A stretch of DNA of 55,377 bases from the NCBI RefSeq assembly GCF_017114985.1, contig NZ_JABXKP010000103.1, forward strand, positions 1 to 55,377, in the 5' to 3' direction. Both the position numbers and the translations under genes were made by a program. Each line of letters starts with the position of its first letter. The first letter of the stretch is position 1. Positions 1-8,729 of this stretch are shown in pieces. The notes beneath the pieces were generated by a model. It was not told the origin of the DNA. It saw nothing but the letters and a program-made list of their open reading frames with translations, and ran no database searches. Source of the DNA: Nostoc sp. JL33 (lineage in GTDB: Bacteria > Cyanobacteriota > Cyanobacteriia > Cyanobacteriales > Nostocaceae).

Positions 1-75
1 TTGGATGGTTTACCCACTGCTGTTACTATATTGCACCCAACTGAGAACCGCTATAAAGTTGTTGTATCCGACTGA
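1..75 (+). CDS. C-terminal end of an unidentified protein (partial)
   Basis: The first 75 bases are open in frame 1 and end in TGA at 73-75. They encode about 24 residues ending NRYKVVVSD. The gene starts outside the window. The fragment is too short to assign a family, and the call rests only on the open frame and reasonable codon use. Confidence 0.4.
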   Translation: MDGLPTAVTILHPTENRYKVVVSD

Positions 76-577
76 TTCGAGCGATCGCACACTCAACCCC
101 ACAATCACCCCTAAAGACAGCAAATACCGCACAATTGGGCATCAGATCAAAAATATGGTATAATCCATAAATACACTCAAGCAGTGATTAACAAATCAAC
201 CACTAAAAAGGTCATAACTAATAACAATTCGTTAATGATCAAATAAAGAAAAATACTCACCAATTATTATAGATAGAAACAATAAGCCACTAGTAGGGCT
301 TGGCATAAATTCAGCTATTATTTCAATTAGCCAGACAAGTTGCTCAGAGGAACTTGTTAAAGGTAGGCAGACTTTCGCCACAGTGTACTATTTTGAAATT
401 CTGTCCAGATATCTAGATAAGCTACTATTTTTCTCATTTAACAAGAATATCGCACAGATAACAAGAATATCCCACAGAAAGTCACAGGCAATTACAGTCA
501 AGAATAGGCATACTGAAAAGAGGGAGAAAACTTTAGACGACTCCCTCCCAAGTCGGCGTGAAGGTGATTAAGCAACA
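76..577. other. AT-rich intergenic region with a short direct repeat
   Basis: I see no credible gene in this 500-bp stretch. It holds one HIP1-related GCGATCGC site near 82 and an imperfect tandem pair of about 20 bp around 441-479 built on ACAAGAATATC. A 62-codon open frame at 383-571 has an odd composition and no recognisable family. The promoter for the next gene probably lies here, but no clear -10/-35 pair stands out. Confidence 0.4.
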
Positions 578-1117
578 ATGAGACGTAAACCCACTGGTAA
601 ATCGGCTACTACTTCTAAACCCTCTATTTTCCAATCCCCGATGTTTAACCTCTTCACCATCGCAATTATGGGAGGGGTATTGATTTTGGGTATTGGCATT
701 GGGATTGCTTTTAGTTCTACAACCACGTTAGCCCCATCAAATGTGGCTTCCCGTGAATTCATTGACACCAAAGCACCGAACCCGGAAATTTGTGTGCAGT
801 ACGGAGCCAGCGCGATGGTGATGGACGCTAGACTGTTCGTCACTCTCAACCCATTCAATGTCTATGTTGCCCAGCCCAGTATGCGTCCCGGATGCGTGAT
901 CCGACAAAATAACTGGGCGCTTTTAGAGCAACGTAAGTTGGTGACATCTGATCAGGTAAATGAGTGCAAAAATCGCCTGAACACCTTTGGCTTCACAGGT
1001 AACTTGGACAGTGACAAACCTGATATTAGATGCATATATCAGAATGAAGCTGCTCAAAACTTATTTACGGCTCAACCAGGAGCAGTTGGAACACCTCAAG
1101 AAACGGACAGATTTTAG
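578..1117 (+). CDS. DUF3172 family membrane-anchored protein
   Basis: A 179-aa protein matching in layout the DUF3172 family of cyanobacteria and plastids, whose function is unknown. A basic N-terminus (RRKPTGK) is followed by one hydrophobic span at about residues 25-46. The rest is a soluble domain with cysteines at about 72, 106, 125 and 147, for example in the stretches NPEICVQYGASAMVMD and RPGCVIRQNNWALL. The single span suggests a membrane anchor with the domain on one face. The start is the ATG at 578, close behind an AGGTGATTAAG stretch that could serve as the ribosome site. It stands alone, convergent with the DeoR-family gene. The family call is from memory of motif layout. Confidence 0.7.
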   Translation: MRRKPTGKSATTSKPSIFQSPMFNLFTIAIMGGVLILGIGIGIAFSSTTTLAPSNVASREFIDTKAPNPEICVQYGASAMVMDARLFVTLNPFNVYVAQPSMRPGCVIRQNNWALLEQRKLVTSDQVNECKNRLNTFGFTGNLDSDKPDIRCIYQNEAAQNLFTAQPGAVGTPQETDRF

Positions 1118-1166
1118 ATTTGGGCATGGGGCAATTCAATTTTAGATTTTGGTGAAGCAGCGCGGT

Positions 1167-1222
1167 CTTCTCCCAAAGGGAGAGGCTAGCGCCTGCCGTA
1201 GGATGCCCGAAGGGCTGTAGGG
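1167..1222. repeat. 56-bp dispersed repeat, copy 1
   Basis: This 56-bp block recurs in the same orientation at 16825-16880 with one difference. It sits in the spacer between two convergent genes, inside a longer GC-rich palindromic stretch (about 1155-1305) containing AGACGCTACGCGAAGG-type modules that also occur elsewhere in the window. It resembles the small dispersed repeats known from Nostoc genomes. Confidence 0.75.
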
Positions 1223-1308
1223 GGTTTCCCCCATGAGCGACTGCACCAAGCCGTTCGCGCAGCGTCTCCCCAACTCTTGGAGACGCTACGCGAAGGGAGA
1301 AGGGATTG

Positions 1309-1362
1309 ACAATTTTGGATTAAATTTCAATTCTAAAATCTAAAATCTAAAATCTAAAATTC
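1309..1362. repeat. Short tandem repeat of the ATCTAAA / TTTAGAT type
   Basis: Several consecutive copies of an ATCTAAA-like unit precede the end of the DeoR-family gene. Related TTTAGAT tracts lie at about 24330-24352, 51610-51640 and 55220-55250. These are short tandemly repeated sequences of the kind common in heterocystous cyanobacteria. Confidence 0.6.
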
Positions 1363-1377
1363 TTACTCCCCTGCTCC

Positions 1378-2142
1378 TTATTCGTACTCATCACGTATAA
1401 TAGTTAAACCTAAAGCTTTGTAGGCACTGAGCATATTATTAGATACTGTAGGTGCAGTTACTAGATAAGTTAGGGCACGAATGGACTCCACTAGATAAGG
1501 AGCAGCCGTGTCTAATTTTTCTGCTGTCACTAATCCTACTACCTCAGCCGATCCAGCAATCATCGCTCGTTTGACGTGGGCTTCGTCTAGGTTAGGTACA
1601 CTAATTCCAATCTCTGGATGCAAACTGCAAACCCCCAACATGCACAAATCTGCACGAATCATCCGTAATGTCTCAATCGTGACAGTACCCACGTTTACCA
1701 AGGCTTTTTTGTAGAGTTGTCCACCTAACATCACAACCTCTATATGGGGATGTTCTGCTAAGGCAACGGCGATTGGCGGACTATTTGTGATCACTGTTGC
1801 TTGCAAATCTAGGGGCAAATGACGGGTTACTTGGAGAGTTGTCGTACCTCCATCTAAAATCACCACCTGTCCTGTACATACTAATTTTGCTGCTGTACGA
1901 GCGATCGCTTCCTTTTCTTTTGGCGCTTGCTTTTGGCGATCGGCATAACTGGCGATCGCTGGAGATTTGAGGAGCGCTCCCCCATGAACGCGTTGCAATA
2001 GTCCAACTTCTGCTAGTTCTCGCAAGTCCCGCCGAATCGTATCTTCAGAAACCTTGAGAACAGCACTAAGTTCTGTTGAAAGTACCTTTTTATCACGACG
2101 CAGAATTTCTAAAATGAATTGTCGTCGTTCAGCAGTTAACAT
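1378..2142 (-). CDS. DeoR/GlpR-family transcriptional regulator
   Basis: A 254-aa repressor-type regulator. Residues 1-55 form the DeoR helix-turn-helix, with the family's MLTAERRQFILEIL opening and the SEDTIRRDLRELAEVGLLQR recognition helix followed by VHGGAL. Residues about 75-230 form the DeoR sensor domain, with VVILDGGTTT and VITNSPPIAVAL, which in this family binds a phosphorylated sugar. The gene is divergent from a transketolase-like gene 306 bp away, so the simplest inference is that it controls that gene and itself in response to a sugar phosphate. The shared spacer carries repeat pairs that could be operators. The effector cannot be read from sequence. Confidence 0.88.
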   Translation of the reverse strand: MLTAERRQFILEILRRDKKVLSTELSAVLKVSEDTIRRDLRELAEVGLLQRVHGGALLKSPAIASYADRQKQAPKEKEAIARTAAKLVCTGQVVILDGGTTTLQVTRHLPLDLQATVITNSPPIAVALAEHPHIEVVMLGGQLYKKALVNVGTVTIETLRMIRADLCMLGVCSLHPEIGISVPNLDEAHVKRAMIAGSAEVVGLVTAEKLDTAAPYLVESIRALTYLVTAPTVSNNMLSAYKALGLTIIRDEYE

Positions 2143-2154
2143 AATTTATTTTCC

Positions 2155-2194
2155 TGAAATTGCGTTTTTGAGCTTGAAATTGCACGTTTGTGAG
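2155..2194. promoter_or_regulatory. Direct repeat in the leader of the DeoR-family gene
   Basis: Two imperfect copies of TGAAATTGC followed by GTTT and TGAG lie at 2155-2172 and 2175-2194, directly upstream of the regulator's ATG. Tandem half-sites at the regulator's own start are a common arrangement for autoregulation in the DeoR family. The site assignment is inference. Confidence 0.35.
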
Positions 2195-2254
2195 TTTATA
2201 CTTATTGATATGCAAATCTTTGTACGGCAATCCGTAACTTCAATTGAATTCAAG

Positions 2255-2278
2255 CACATTCATGCACTGTTGAATGTG
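2255..2278. promoter_or_regulatory. Candidate operator between regulator and transketolase
   Basis: A perfect 8-bp inverted repeat, CACATTCA and TGAATGTG, separated by 8 bp, sits in the 306-bp divergent spacer. Half-site centres are 16 bp apart, suitable for a dimeric helix-turn-helix protein. A TTGAATTCAA palindrome is adjacent at 2244-2253. It is the most symmetric element in this spacer. Confidence 0.4.
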
Positions 2279-2448
2279 TTGATTTTGTCCATTGAAGTCT
2301 AGATGGTTTGACAATGGTTGCTAGTGGTTGACTTTAGCTTGGGAAATGCTTGAATAATTGTTGCCCAATCTGGGTTTTAACAATTTTTTTTTGTAGTGCG
2401 CTCATGCGTCCCGCCTGTTCAAATTGCTTTTTATTCAATAAATAAGCC

Positions 2449-4368
2449 ATGACTATTATTAATTCCCAATTTCCAATTGATCTCGGTGCTTACAAACCTT
2501 TAGGACTCAATCCAGCAAATTCGAGCCTCACAGATGAACAGCGAGAGACTCTAAAAGCGAATATTCAACTCTGCCGAGATGCGATCGTCTTTTTTACCGC
2601 GACTGGCGCTGCTAGCGGAGTGGGCGGTCATACTGGTGGGCCTTATGATACAGTGCCAGAGGTAATGATTCTCGATGCCTTTTTCCGGGGAGCATCGGAG
2701 CAATTTGTACCGATTTTCTTTGATGAAGCAGGACATCGAGTTGCCACTCAATATCTGATGGCAACATTGCATGGTGACTTACCTGCCGAGCAACTTTTAC
2801 GTTATCGGCAAGCACATTCCAATTTACCGGGACACCCCGAACTAAAACTAACTCCTGGTGTGAAATTTAGTTCTGGCCGCCTGGGTCATATTTGGCCTTA
2901 CATCAATGGTGTGGCAATGGCGAATCCAGGCAAGGCTGTTTTCTGTCTCGGTTCTGATGGCTCTCAGCAAGAAGGTAACGATGCTGAAGCTGCTCGTTTG
3001 GCTGTTGCTCAATATCTCAACGTCAAGCTGATCATTGATGACAATGATGTAACGATCGCTGGACATCCTTCTAAATATTTACCTGGTTTTAGTGTCGCCA
3101 AAACCTTAGAAGGTCACGGGTTGAAAGTACTTCAGGGAGATGGGGAAGACTTAGACGATTTATACCGTCGGATGAGCGAAGCCGTGAATACTCCCGGAGC
3201 GATCGCTCTGATTAATAAACGCCCAATGTGTCCTGGTATTGAAGGCTTAGAAGGTTCCATTCATGGTCATGATGTAATTTCTGTAGATTTAGCAGTTAAG
3301 TATCTAGAATCTCGCGGACAAACTGCGGCTATCGAATACCTTAAAAGTATTGAGAAACCCAAGCAAACATATACATTTCTGGGTAGCAGTGACAAATGGG
3401 GCGCTAACCGCAATGTGTTTGGTGAAGCCGTGGTGGGTGTCCTCAGTCGCATGAGTGAGGCGGAGCGTAAAGAAAAAGTCATGGTCATTGATAGCGACCT
3501 AGAAGGCTCCTGCGGTTTGAAGAAAATTCATGAAACATACCCAGAAATATTTATTTCCTCCGGGATTATGGAACGGAGCAACTTCTCTGCTGCGGCTGGA
3601 TTCGGGATGGACAAGGGCAAGCAAGGTATTTTTGCGACCTTCAGCGCCTTCTTAGAAATGTGTATCTCAGAAATCACGATGGCACGGCTGAACTATTCCA
3701 ATGTTCTGTGTCATTTTTCCCATGCGGGTATAGATGACATGGCAGATAACAGCTGCCACTTTGGTTTGAACAATATGTTTGCCGACAATGGCTTGGATGA
3801 TGGCTACCCAACACAGTTGTACTTCCCGGCAGATAATAATCAAATGACAGCTTGTGTAGAAGCTGTGTTTTTTGAGCCTGGACTGCGGTTTATTTTCTCC
3901 ACCCGTTCCAAAGTGCCCAACATTAAGGACAGCAACGGCAATGACTTCTTTGGAAATGGCTACAAATTTGTTCCTGGTAAAGATGAGGTTATACGAGAAG
4001 GGACACAAGGCTACATCATCAGTTTTGGCGATGCTCTCTACCGTACCGTTGATGCTGTAGAGCGTCTTAAGCAAGAAGGGTTAGACGTTGGTTTGATTAA
4101 CAAAACAACTTTAAACACCATTGATGAAGAAATAATTACCAAAGTTGGTAACGCTCCTTTTGTGCTTGTAGTAGAACCCTTCAACCGTCGGACAGGCTTA
4201 GGCAGTCGTTTCGGTTCTTGGCTACTAGAGCGGGGGTTGACTCCCAAATATGCCCATCTTGGAACTCATAAAGAAGGTTGCGGTGGTTTGTGGGAACAGT
4301 ACCCATATCAAGGTATCGATCCAGTGAGCATTATCAAGAAGGTGAAAGAGTTAGTTGGAGGAAAGTAA
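2449..4368 (+). CDS. Transketolase-like thiamine-diphosphate enzyme (atypical, second copy type)
   Basis: A 639-aa enzyme with transketolase architecture in one chain. The ThDP-binding domain has SDGSQQEGNDAE at 169-180 and DDND at 197-200, a variant of the usual GDG...NN pair. The pyrimidine domain has the expected glutamate E375 in GIMERSNFSAAAG. A C-terminal transketolase domain covers about 510-639. It transfers two-carbon ketol units between sugar phosphates. It is shorter and clearly diverged from the Calvin-cycle transketolase (about 670 aa), with GVGGHTGGPYDTVPE in place of the usual ANSGHPG motif. Divergent pairing with a DeoR-type regulator suggests inducible sugar-phosphate metabolism. 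Exact substrates are unknown. Confidence 0.8.
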   Translation: MTIINSQFPIDLGAYKPLGLNPANSSLTDEQRETLKANIQLCRDAIVFFTATGAASGVGGHTGGPYDTVPEVMILDAFFRGASEQFVPIFFDEAGHRVATQYLMATLHGDLPAEQLLRYRQAHSNLPGHPELKLTPGVKFSSGRLGHIWPYINGVAMANPGKAVFCLGSDGSQQEGNDAEAARLAVAQYLNVKLIIDDNDVTIAGHPSKYLPGFSVAKTLEGHGLKVLQGDGEDLDDLYRRMSEAVNTPGAIALINKRPMCPGIEGLEGSIHGHDVISVDLAVKYLESRGQTAAIEYLKSIEKPKQTYTFLGSSDKWGANRNVFGEAVVGVLSRMSEAERKEKVMVIDSDLEGSCGLKKIHETYPEIFISSGIMERSNFSAAAGFGMDKGKQGIFATFSAFLEMCISEITMARLNYSNVLCHFSHAGIDDMADNSCHFGLNNMFADNGLDDGYPTQLYFPADNNQMTACVEAVFFEPGLRFIFSTRSKVPNIKDSNGNDFFGNGYKFVPGKDEVIREGTQGYIISFGDALYRTVDAVERLKQEGLDVGLINKTTLNTIDEEIITKVGNAPFVLVVEPFNRRTGLGSRFGSWLLERGLTPKYAHLGTHKEGCGGLWEQYPYQGIDPVSIIKKVKELVGGK

Positions 4369-4416
4369 TATCATTTTGCTTTCATCAAGCTACATATAGC
4401 GGTTATTGGTTGAGTC

Positions 4417-4442
4417 CAATACAGACCTAACAAGAACAGCCC
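4417..4442. repeat. 26-bp dispersed repeat, copy 1
   Basis: An exact 26-bp match in inverted orientation lies at 17032-17057. Both copies are followed by a purine/pyrimidine-rich hairpin (here CCCCTTCCCT and AGGGAAGGGG), so the mobile unit is probably larger than the exact match. It contains the string AGACCTAACAAGAACAGCCC. Confidence 0.75.
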
Positions 4443-4502
4443 CTTCCCTTGTAGGGAAGGGGAGTAAGATTTAAAGCTACCGTGTATACGTAACGTAGGG
4501 TG

Positions 4503-4687
4503 TGCAATGGCATTGTCAGCCGATGCAATGGCATTGTCAGCCGATGCAATGCCATTGTTAGTCGATGCAATGCCATTGTTAGTCGATGCAATGCCATTGT
4601 CAGTCGATGCAATGGCATTGTCAGTCGATGCAATGGCATTGTTAGTCGATGCAATGGCATTGTCAGTCGATGCAATGGCATTGCAGG
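4503..4687. repeat. 21-bp tandem repeat, nine copies, palindromic core
   Basis: Nine consecutive 21-bp units contain CAATGGCATTG or its complement CAATGCCATTG, beginning at 4505, 4526, 4547, 4568, 4589, 4610, 4631, 4652 and 4673. The linker alternates between TCAGCCGATG, TCAGTCGATG and TTAGTCGATG. Because 21 is a multiple of three, several frames stay open and give spurious heptapeptide-repeat proteins. It lies between the transketolase gene and the end of the AMIN-domain gene. Confidence 0.95.
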
Positions 4688-4807
4688 TCAAGAAACTTGT
4701 GTGTACACCGTAGCTCCTTTTAGGAGGCACAACATTATTAGGGCATGGCGCATAGCGGATGAGGCATTGATTCGATTTTCCATGCCCAATCCCCAATGCC
4801 CCATGCC

Positions 4808-5671
4808 CTATTTGAATTTAGTTTTGGGTAAAGGTTGACCAAACTCGATCACCTGGGGATCGGGAACATTGGGGACTGTTGGAACTGGAAAGTCAGACCG
4901 AACAAAAGGAGGAACGCTATTCAAATTACCTGATTGATTTGGGAAAGTAGCAGGGGGAAGAATTGAATCAATTTGTTGAGAGGGTGTATTCGGAGTTAGG
5001 GGAGGTACAGTGACAAAAGGCTGTCCTGAGTTAGTAGTAATTGTTGGGGGTAGTTCATTGGATGGAGGCGGAACTGTGAGTAAGGGTAGTTGTGGGTTAG
5101 TAGTTACGGGTAGATTACTAGGCGGCTTTTGGAGTGTTTGAGGTTGTTTCTTGGGTGAATGTGGGGAGTTTCCTGGTTTCACGGCAGTAGTTTTACCAGA
5201 AATAACCGAACGTAATACCCAGCGAGTGGAGTTTTTTCGGGAAACGGGTTGCAGTTGTACCTGTTTGGGATTTAAAACAGTCCCTGGTGCTAAATCTAGG
5301 ACAATGCGTGTGGCGTTTGCGTTCAGTTGAGAAACGCGAATGCTTTTGATTGCTCCAGAATAATTTTGTTGCCTGGTAATGTTGCCCAACTTAGTATTCG
5401 GTATATCTACAACAAGACGAGGGGGTTGGGCTAGGTAGAAATAACGGGGGGTTGTGCCTGCTGAGAGGGTGATTTCGAGTTGCTGTGTCTTGGGGGAAAA
5501 ACGCCAATTATCTAGCTTTGCCACTGGTGTAGCAGCAGTAGTGCAAGTTTCGAGGGCGATCGCTGCATAAAAGCCTAATATACTGATGCTAAATAGCTGC
5601 TTGCGCCATTGGCAAAATTGCCTAGTCTTTAGTCGCTGATCCATTCTTTTTATTTGCTCCATAAAACCCAT
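4808..5671 (-). CDS. AMIN-domain protein with proline-rich tail
   Basis: A 287-aa probable secreted or anchored protein. A basic N-terminus and hydrophobic segment (about residues 22-48) precede an AMIN-like beta domain at about 50-150, with LDNWRFSPKTQQLEITLSAG, RLVVDIPNTKLG and IRVSQLNANATRIVLDL. AMIN domains target periplasmic proteins such as AmiC or secretin complexes to the cell wall. Residues 160-287 are a low-complexity tail rich in Pro, Thr and Asn with repeated TVPPP-like motifs. There is no amidase domain. An internal Met (residue 10, start 5644) is an alternative start. It is the last gene of a leftward cluster with the antiporter. Confidence 0.72.
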   Translation of the reverse strand: MGFMEQIKRMDQRLKTRQFCQWRKQLFSISILGFYAAIALETCTTAATPVAKLDNWRFSPKTQQLEITLSAGTTPRYFYLAQPPRLVVDIPNTKLGNITRQQNYSGAIKSIRVSQLNANATRIVLDLAPGTVLNPKQVQLQPVSRKNSTRWVLRSVISGKTTAVKPGNSPHSPKKQPQTLQKPPSNLPVTTNPQLPLLTVPPPSNELPPTITTNSGQPFVTVPPLTPNTPSQQIDSILPPATFPNQSGNLNSVPPFVRSDFPVPTVPNVPDPQVIEFGQPLPKTKFK

Positions 5672-5717
5672 ACAATGCGCTCACATTGCTGTTTACTTCG
5701 CGCTTCCAATTCTCCAC

Positions 5718-5742
5718 TACAGACGCGATTAATCGCGTCTCT
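5718..5742. repeat. 25-bp small dispersed repeat with palindromic core, copy 1
   Basis: Contains the perfect palindrome GACGCGATTAATCGCGTC flanked by TACA and TCT. Exact copies lie at 46272-46296 and 54787-54811, the last one inside moeA. A degenerate copy is at about 46247-46268. Here it lies in the 84-bp gap between two leftward genes. Confidence 0.85.
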
Positions 5743-5755
5743 CCCCACCCGCAAT

Positions 5756-6238
5756 TCAAGGAGCTTTTTGGGGCACAGCGGTAAATTTCAGAGTTTGTAG
5801 GATGCCATTTATGTTTAATTGACCTGTCATACTACCTTTGTCCACAAGTTGCATTTGAATTGTGACTGAGTTTAGAGGATCATTTTGGGGGCGAGGAATA
5901 TTACAAAGGATTGATCTGCCAACTTTTCCAGATAAATTTAACTGTTTATTTTTGAAGATGCCTGTGAGCGAGTGCTTTTCGTCAATATCGGCGTTGGCAG
6001 TTGCCGGTAATACAGAGGCATTCAAGTAAATACCTGATTGCTCAATGTTTAAGGTCAGGGTATCCGATTTTTCACAGTTCGGCAAATTCTCCGCTAGCGT
6101 TAGACGATACGCGCCGTTAACTGGAGGAGGAGCCTTGAGATTGTTTTCCCCATAAACGCTGACAGTTCTAAACAACAGTAGCACTGAAATTATTGCTACT
6201 CCGTAAAAAGCTAAAGATTTGAAGTTGAAATGATTCAT
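5756..6238 (-). CDS. Small secreted or membrane-anchored protein of unknown function
   Basis: A 160-aa protein with a hydrophobic N-terminal segment (about residues 10-30) ending near VSVYGENN, typical of a signal anchor. The remainder is a small beta-rich domain with two cysteines (C54 and about C112) that could form a disulfide. I recognise no enzyme motif. The gene starts 4 bp after the antiporter stop, so the two are almost certainly co-transcribed and probably translationally coupled. That suggests a role with the transporter, which is inference. Confidence 0.7.
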   Translation of the reverse strand: MNHFNFKSLAFYGVAIISVLLLFRTVSVYGENNLKAPPPVNGAYRLTLAENLPNCEKSDTLTLNIEQSGIYLNASVLPATANADIDEKHSLTGIFKNKQLNLSGKVGRSILCNIPRPQNDPLNSVTIQMQLVDKGSMTGQLNINGILQTLKFTAVPQKAP

Positions 6239-6242
6239 AATC

Positions 6243-8432
6243 TCAACTCCTCAATGTTGGCTTTTGACTACTAACCTCAGGAAGTACGGAAGCCAGATGA
6301 GCGGTGACTTGACTGTAGCGGCGGGTAATCAGCAGGGAGGAGCGACATTGGATGGCTAGTTGATCTATATATCTTCCCAAGGTTTGACGCTCGATACCCC
6401 AAGTGCGGCTGGTGCCAGCAATTGTCAGGTCTACACTTGTTGAGGCTTCGACTACAGCTTGGATTGCCTCTGAAGTTTGGACAGTTTTGATTTCTATGCG
6501 ATCGCGTACACTACTCGGTAATTGCTCCATCATTTTATGTAACTCGTAGCTCAATTCATCCTTGAGGTGATTTTCGGGTAGAACCTGTAAAACCTGTAAC
6601 ATACAAGTTTCATGATTGATTAGCAGTCTGAGCGCCAGTATCAGTGCCAAATCATCATGAATATTTGCCGAATAAGGCACCAACAAGCTTTCTAAGCGAT
6701 CGCCTCCCTTGTCCACAAACACTGCAACATCCACTGGCGCACTGGTGAGCATTTGACCGACTCTTCCACCTAAGCGATTGCTACTAAAAGCTGGGCGATG
6801 CCATCCCACAAGAATTAAATCAACTTGTTTGAGTGCGGCAATCTGTGCTGTTTCTCGTGCGACATTACTGGATATGCGAACGATGGGATGTACATGAGAG
6901 CGTATTTCTAACGGTTCGAGAGTATTAATCAGTTCTTCTAGCTGTTGGCGGCGCTGGGCAATTAATCGGTCTGCTTCAACTGGGGTACTTTCAAAGGCAT
7001 AATCTTCTTCAAATTCAATCAGGCTAAGAGGGTTAACAATCGCGGGATGTCGGAAGTTGAGAGCGATGCTGACTGCCAACTGTACTAAACCTTTTTGGGT
7101 ACTCGGATTAGCCACTGGTACCAAAATTCGGTAGGGACGAAGATAAGCTTCGCCACCAGTAGCGCTTGTAGCTGTTTCTGCTTCCGACTCCGATTCCACG
7201 ACATCTAACCTGATCAGCTTCTTCGGATATGTCCATTCCAGCAGTGGTGAGGTCATGAATGTAGTTACCAATGCCATAATTACCAGCATGGTAAATATTA
7301 AGGGGGAAATTACCTTTAACTCTAGACCAATGTTTAGCACTATCAGTTCGGTTAAGCCGCGAGTATTCATTAACCAACCGAGTGCCGAAGCTTCCCGTTT
7401 ATTAATGCCGCTCACACGGGCTGCTACATAGGTGCCAACATATTTGCCTGCGATCGCCACTCCTAAAATCAACGCACACAAAAGCCACAATTCTGGACGG
7501 TTGAGTAAGCCAATCTGCGTCCGTAAGCCACTATAGGCAAAAAATATTGGCAGCAAAAAAATCAGGACAAAATCTTCCGTTTTTACTGCCAATTCTCGCA
7601 CTAAATCTTCATTTTTGGGCATGGCTGCACCCAGTAAAAATGCCCCAAAAATTAAGTGAATACCAATTAGTTCGGTGATTAGTGCTGAGGCCACTACTGC
7701 CATATAAATCCCAGCTAGCAGCAATTGGCTCAGGCGTCCCGCACGCAGGTAATGGGTAGCAAGGCGTTTGAGGAACCAACGTCCCGCCGTCAACATCAAG
7801 CCGATGTAGACTATGCTGGCGATAATTGTGGGTATGGCACCAGCAAAGTTGCCAGTTCGAGCGACAGCGATCGCTACTGCCAAGAGACACCAAGCTGTCA
7901 CGTCATCCACTGCTGCACAAGTTAACGCCAACGTTCCTAAACGCGTTCCTTGTAAATTGTTTTCAGTAATGATTCGCGCTAAGACTGGAAAGGCAGTAAT
8001 CGACATCGCCGCCCCCAAAAACAAGGCGAAAGCGGTAAAGGATACACTTGCATTGGAAACTAGGGGATAAAGTAGCACCGCTAGCAATGTTCCTAAGGAA
8101 AACGGCACCAAAATACTTACATGAGAAGTTAAAACTGCTACTTCTAATTGTCCGCTAAGGTATTTTGGATTTAGTTCTAGCCCAATCAGAAACATGAAAA
8201 ATATTAGTCCCACCTGAGACAAAACATTTAGAAAAGGAAAAGTTTCTGGTGGAAACAAGGTAACTGCTAGATGGGGAGCAACTAAACCAAATAAAGATGG
8301 ACCGAGCATAATCCCGGCGACAATCTCACCAATTACCAGAGGTTGCTTAATGGAACGGAATGCTAGCCCTACTAGCCTTGAAAGTCCAATAACAATCAGC
8401 ACCTCAACCAGAACGAGAATAACTATGTGCAT
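6243..8432 (-). CDS. CPA2-type Na+/H+ antiporter with C-terminal universal-stress domains
   Basis: A 729-aa integral membrane antiporter. Residues 1-400 contain about 12 membrane spans of the Na_H_Exchanger (CPA2/NapA/KefB) fold. It has VGEIVAGIMLGPSLFG early, and the paired aspartates D176-D177 in TCAAVDDVTAW, the signature of electrogenic Na+/H+ exchange. Residues about 430-720 form a soluble tail with two universal-stress-protein-like halves (RILVPVANPSTQKGLVQLA and LLVPYSANIHDDLALILALR), likely a nucleotide-responsive regulatory domain. It heads a leftward cluster. Substrate preference among Na+, K+ and Li+ cannot be read from sequence. Confidence 0.88.
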   Translation of the reverse strand: MHIVILVLVEVLIVIGLSRLVGLAFRSIKQPLVIGEIVAGIMLGPSLFGLVAPHLAVTLFPPETFPFLNVLSQVGLIFFMFLIGLELNPKYLSGQLEVAVLTSHVSILVPFSLGTLLAVLLYPLVSNASVSFTAFALFLGAAMSITAFPVLARIITENNLQGTRLGTLALTCAAVDDVTAWCLLAVAIAVARTGNFAGAIPTIIASIVYIGLMLTAGRWFLKRLATHYLRAGRLSQLLLAGIYMAVVASALITELIGIHLIFGAFLLGAAMPKNEDLVRELAVKTEDFVLIFLLPIFFAYSGLRTQIGLLNRPELWLLCALILGVAIAGKYVGTYVAARVSGINKREASALGWLMNTRGLTELIVLNIGLELKVISPLIFTMLVIMALVTTFMTSPLLEWTYPKKLIRLDVVESESEAETATSATGGEAYLRPYRILVPVANPSTQKGLVQLAVSIALNFRHPAIVNPLSLIEFEEDYAFESTPVEADRLIAQRRQQLEELINTLEPLEIRSHVHPIVRISSNVARETAQIAALKQVDLILVGWHRPAFSSNRLGGRVGQMLTSAPVDVAVFVDKGGDRLESLLVPYSANIHDDLALILALRLLINHETCMLQVLQVLPENHLKDELSYELHKMMEQLPSSVRDRIEIKTVQTSEAIQAVVEASTSVDLTIAGTSRTWGIERQTLGRYIDQLAIQCRSSLLITRRYSQVTAHLASVLPEVSSQKPTLRS

Positions 8433-8614
8433 GGTTTCCTCACAATTAACTATCTGGTTTCTCTAAGATAATTCTTTAAAAGACTAGAAAATGTCAAGCT
8501 TGTTAGATACACCCAAGGTTAATTTGTGTTTTGTTGTCATGTCAATTATTGTTACGATTTAGTTGCAGCCGTGAGACATGAATTTTGATGATTTTAGCTT
8601 AAACAGCAGAAGCT

Positions 8615-8639
8615 CCACACTCACTTCTTAGGAGTGTGG
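8615..8639. other. IS605 left-end subterminal hairpin
   Basis: A perfect 8-bp stem with a 9-nt loop, located 3' of tnpA. TnpA-type HUH transposases recognise such imperfect terminal hairpins. The sequence after the stem (GGATGAATGCGCGG) probably includes the cleavage region. Confidence 0.6.
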
Positions 8640-8729
8640 GATGAATGCGCGGGAGTGGGGAGACATGGTAATTAATGTATTCTGGCGTAGTCAGAACAAT
8701 TAATTATTATGTCGAGCCATGACCCATAT

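Noticed and set aside
383..571. 62-codon open frame upstream of the DUF3172 gene
   Set aside because: Random-looking composition, overlaps a short direct repeat, no family resemblance.
3667..4074. 135-codon frame antisense to the transketolase
   Set aside because: Shadow of a well-supported enzyme gene on the other strand; no independent support.
4503..4687. Possible CRISPR array
   Set aside because: Units are contiguous with no unique spacers, the period is only 21 bp, and no cas genes are present.
4427..4838. Several overlapping open frames on both strands with heptapeptide repeats such as MALSADA or CNGIVSR
   Set aside because: They are by-products of the 21-bp tandem repeat, whose length is a multiple of three; no ribosome site and no non-repeat domain.
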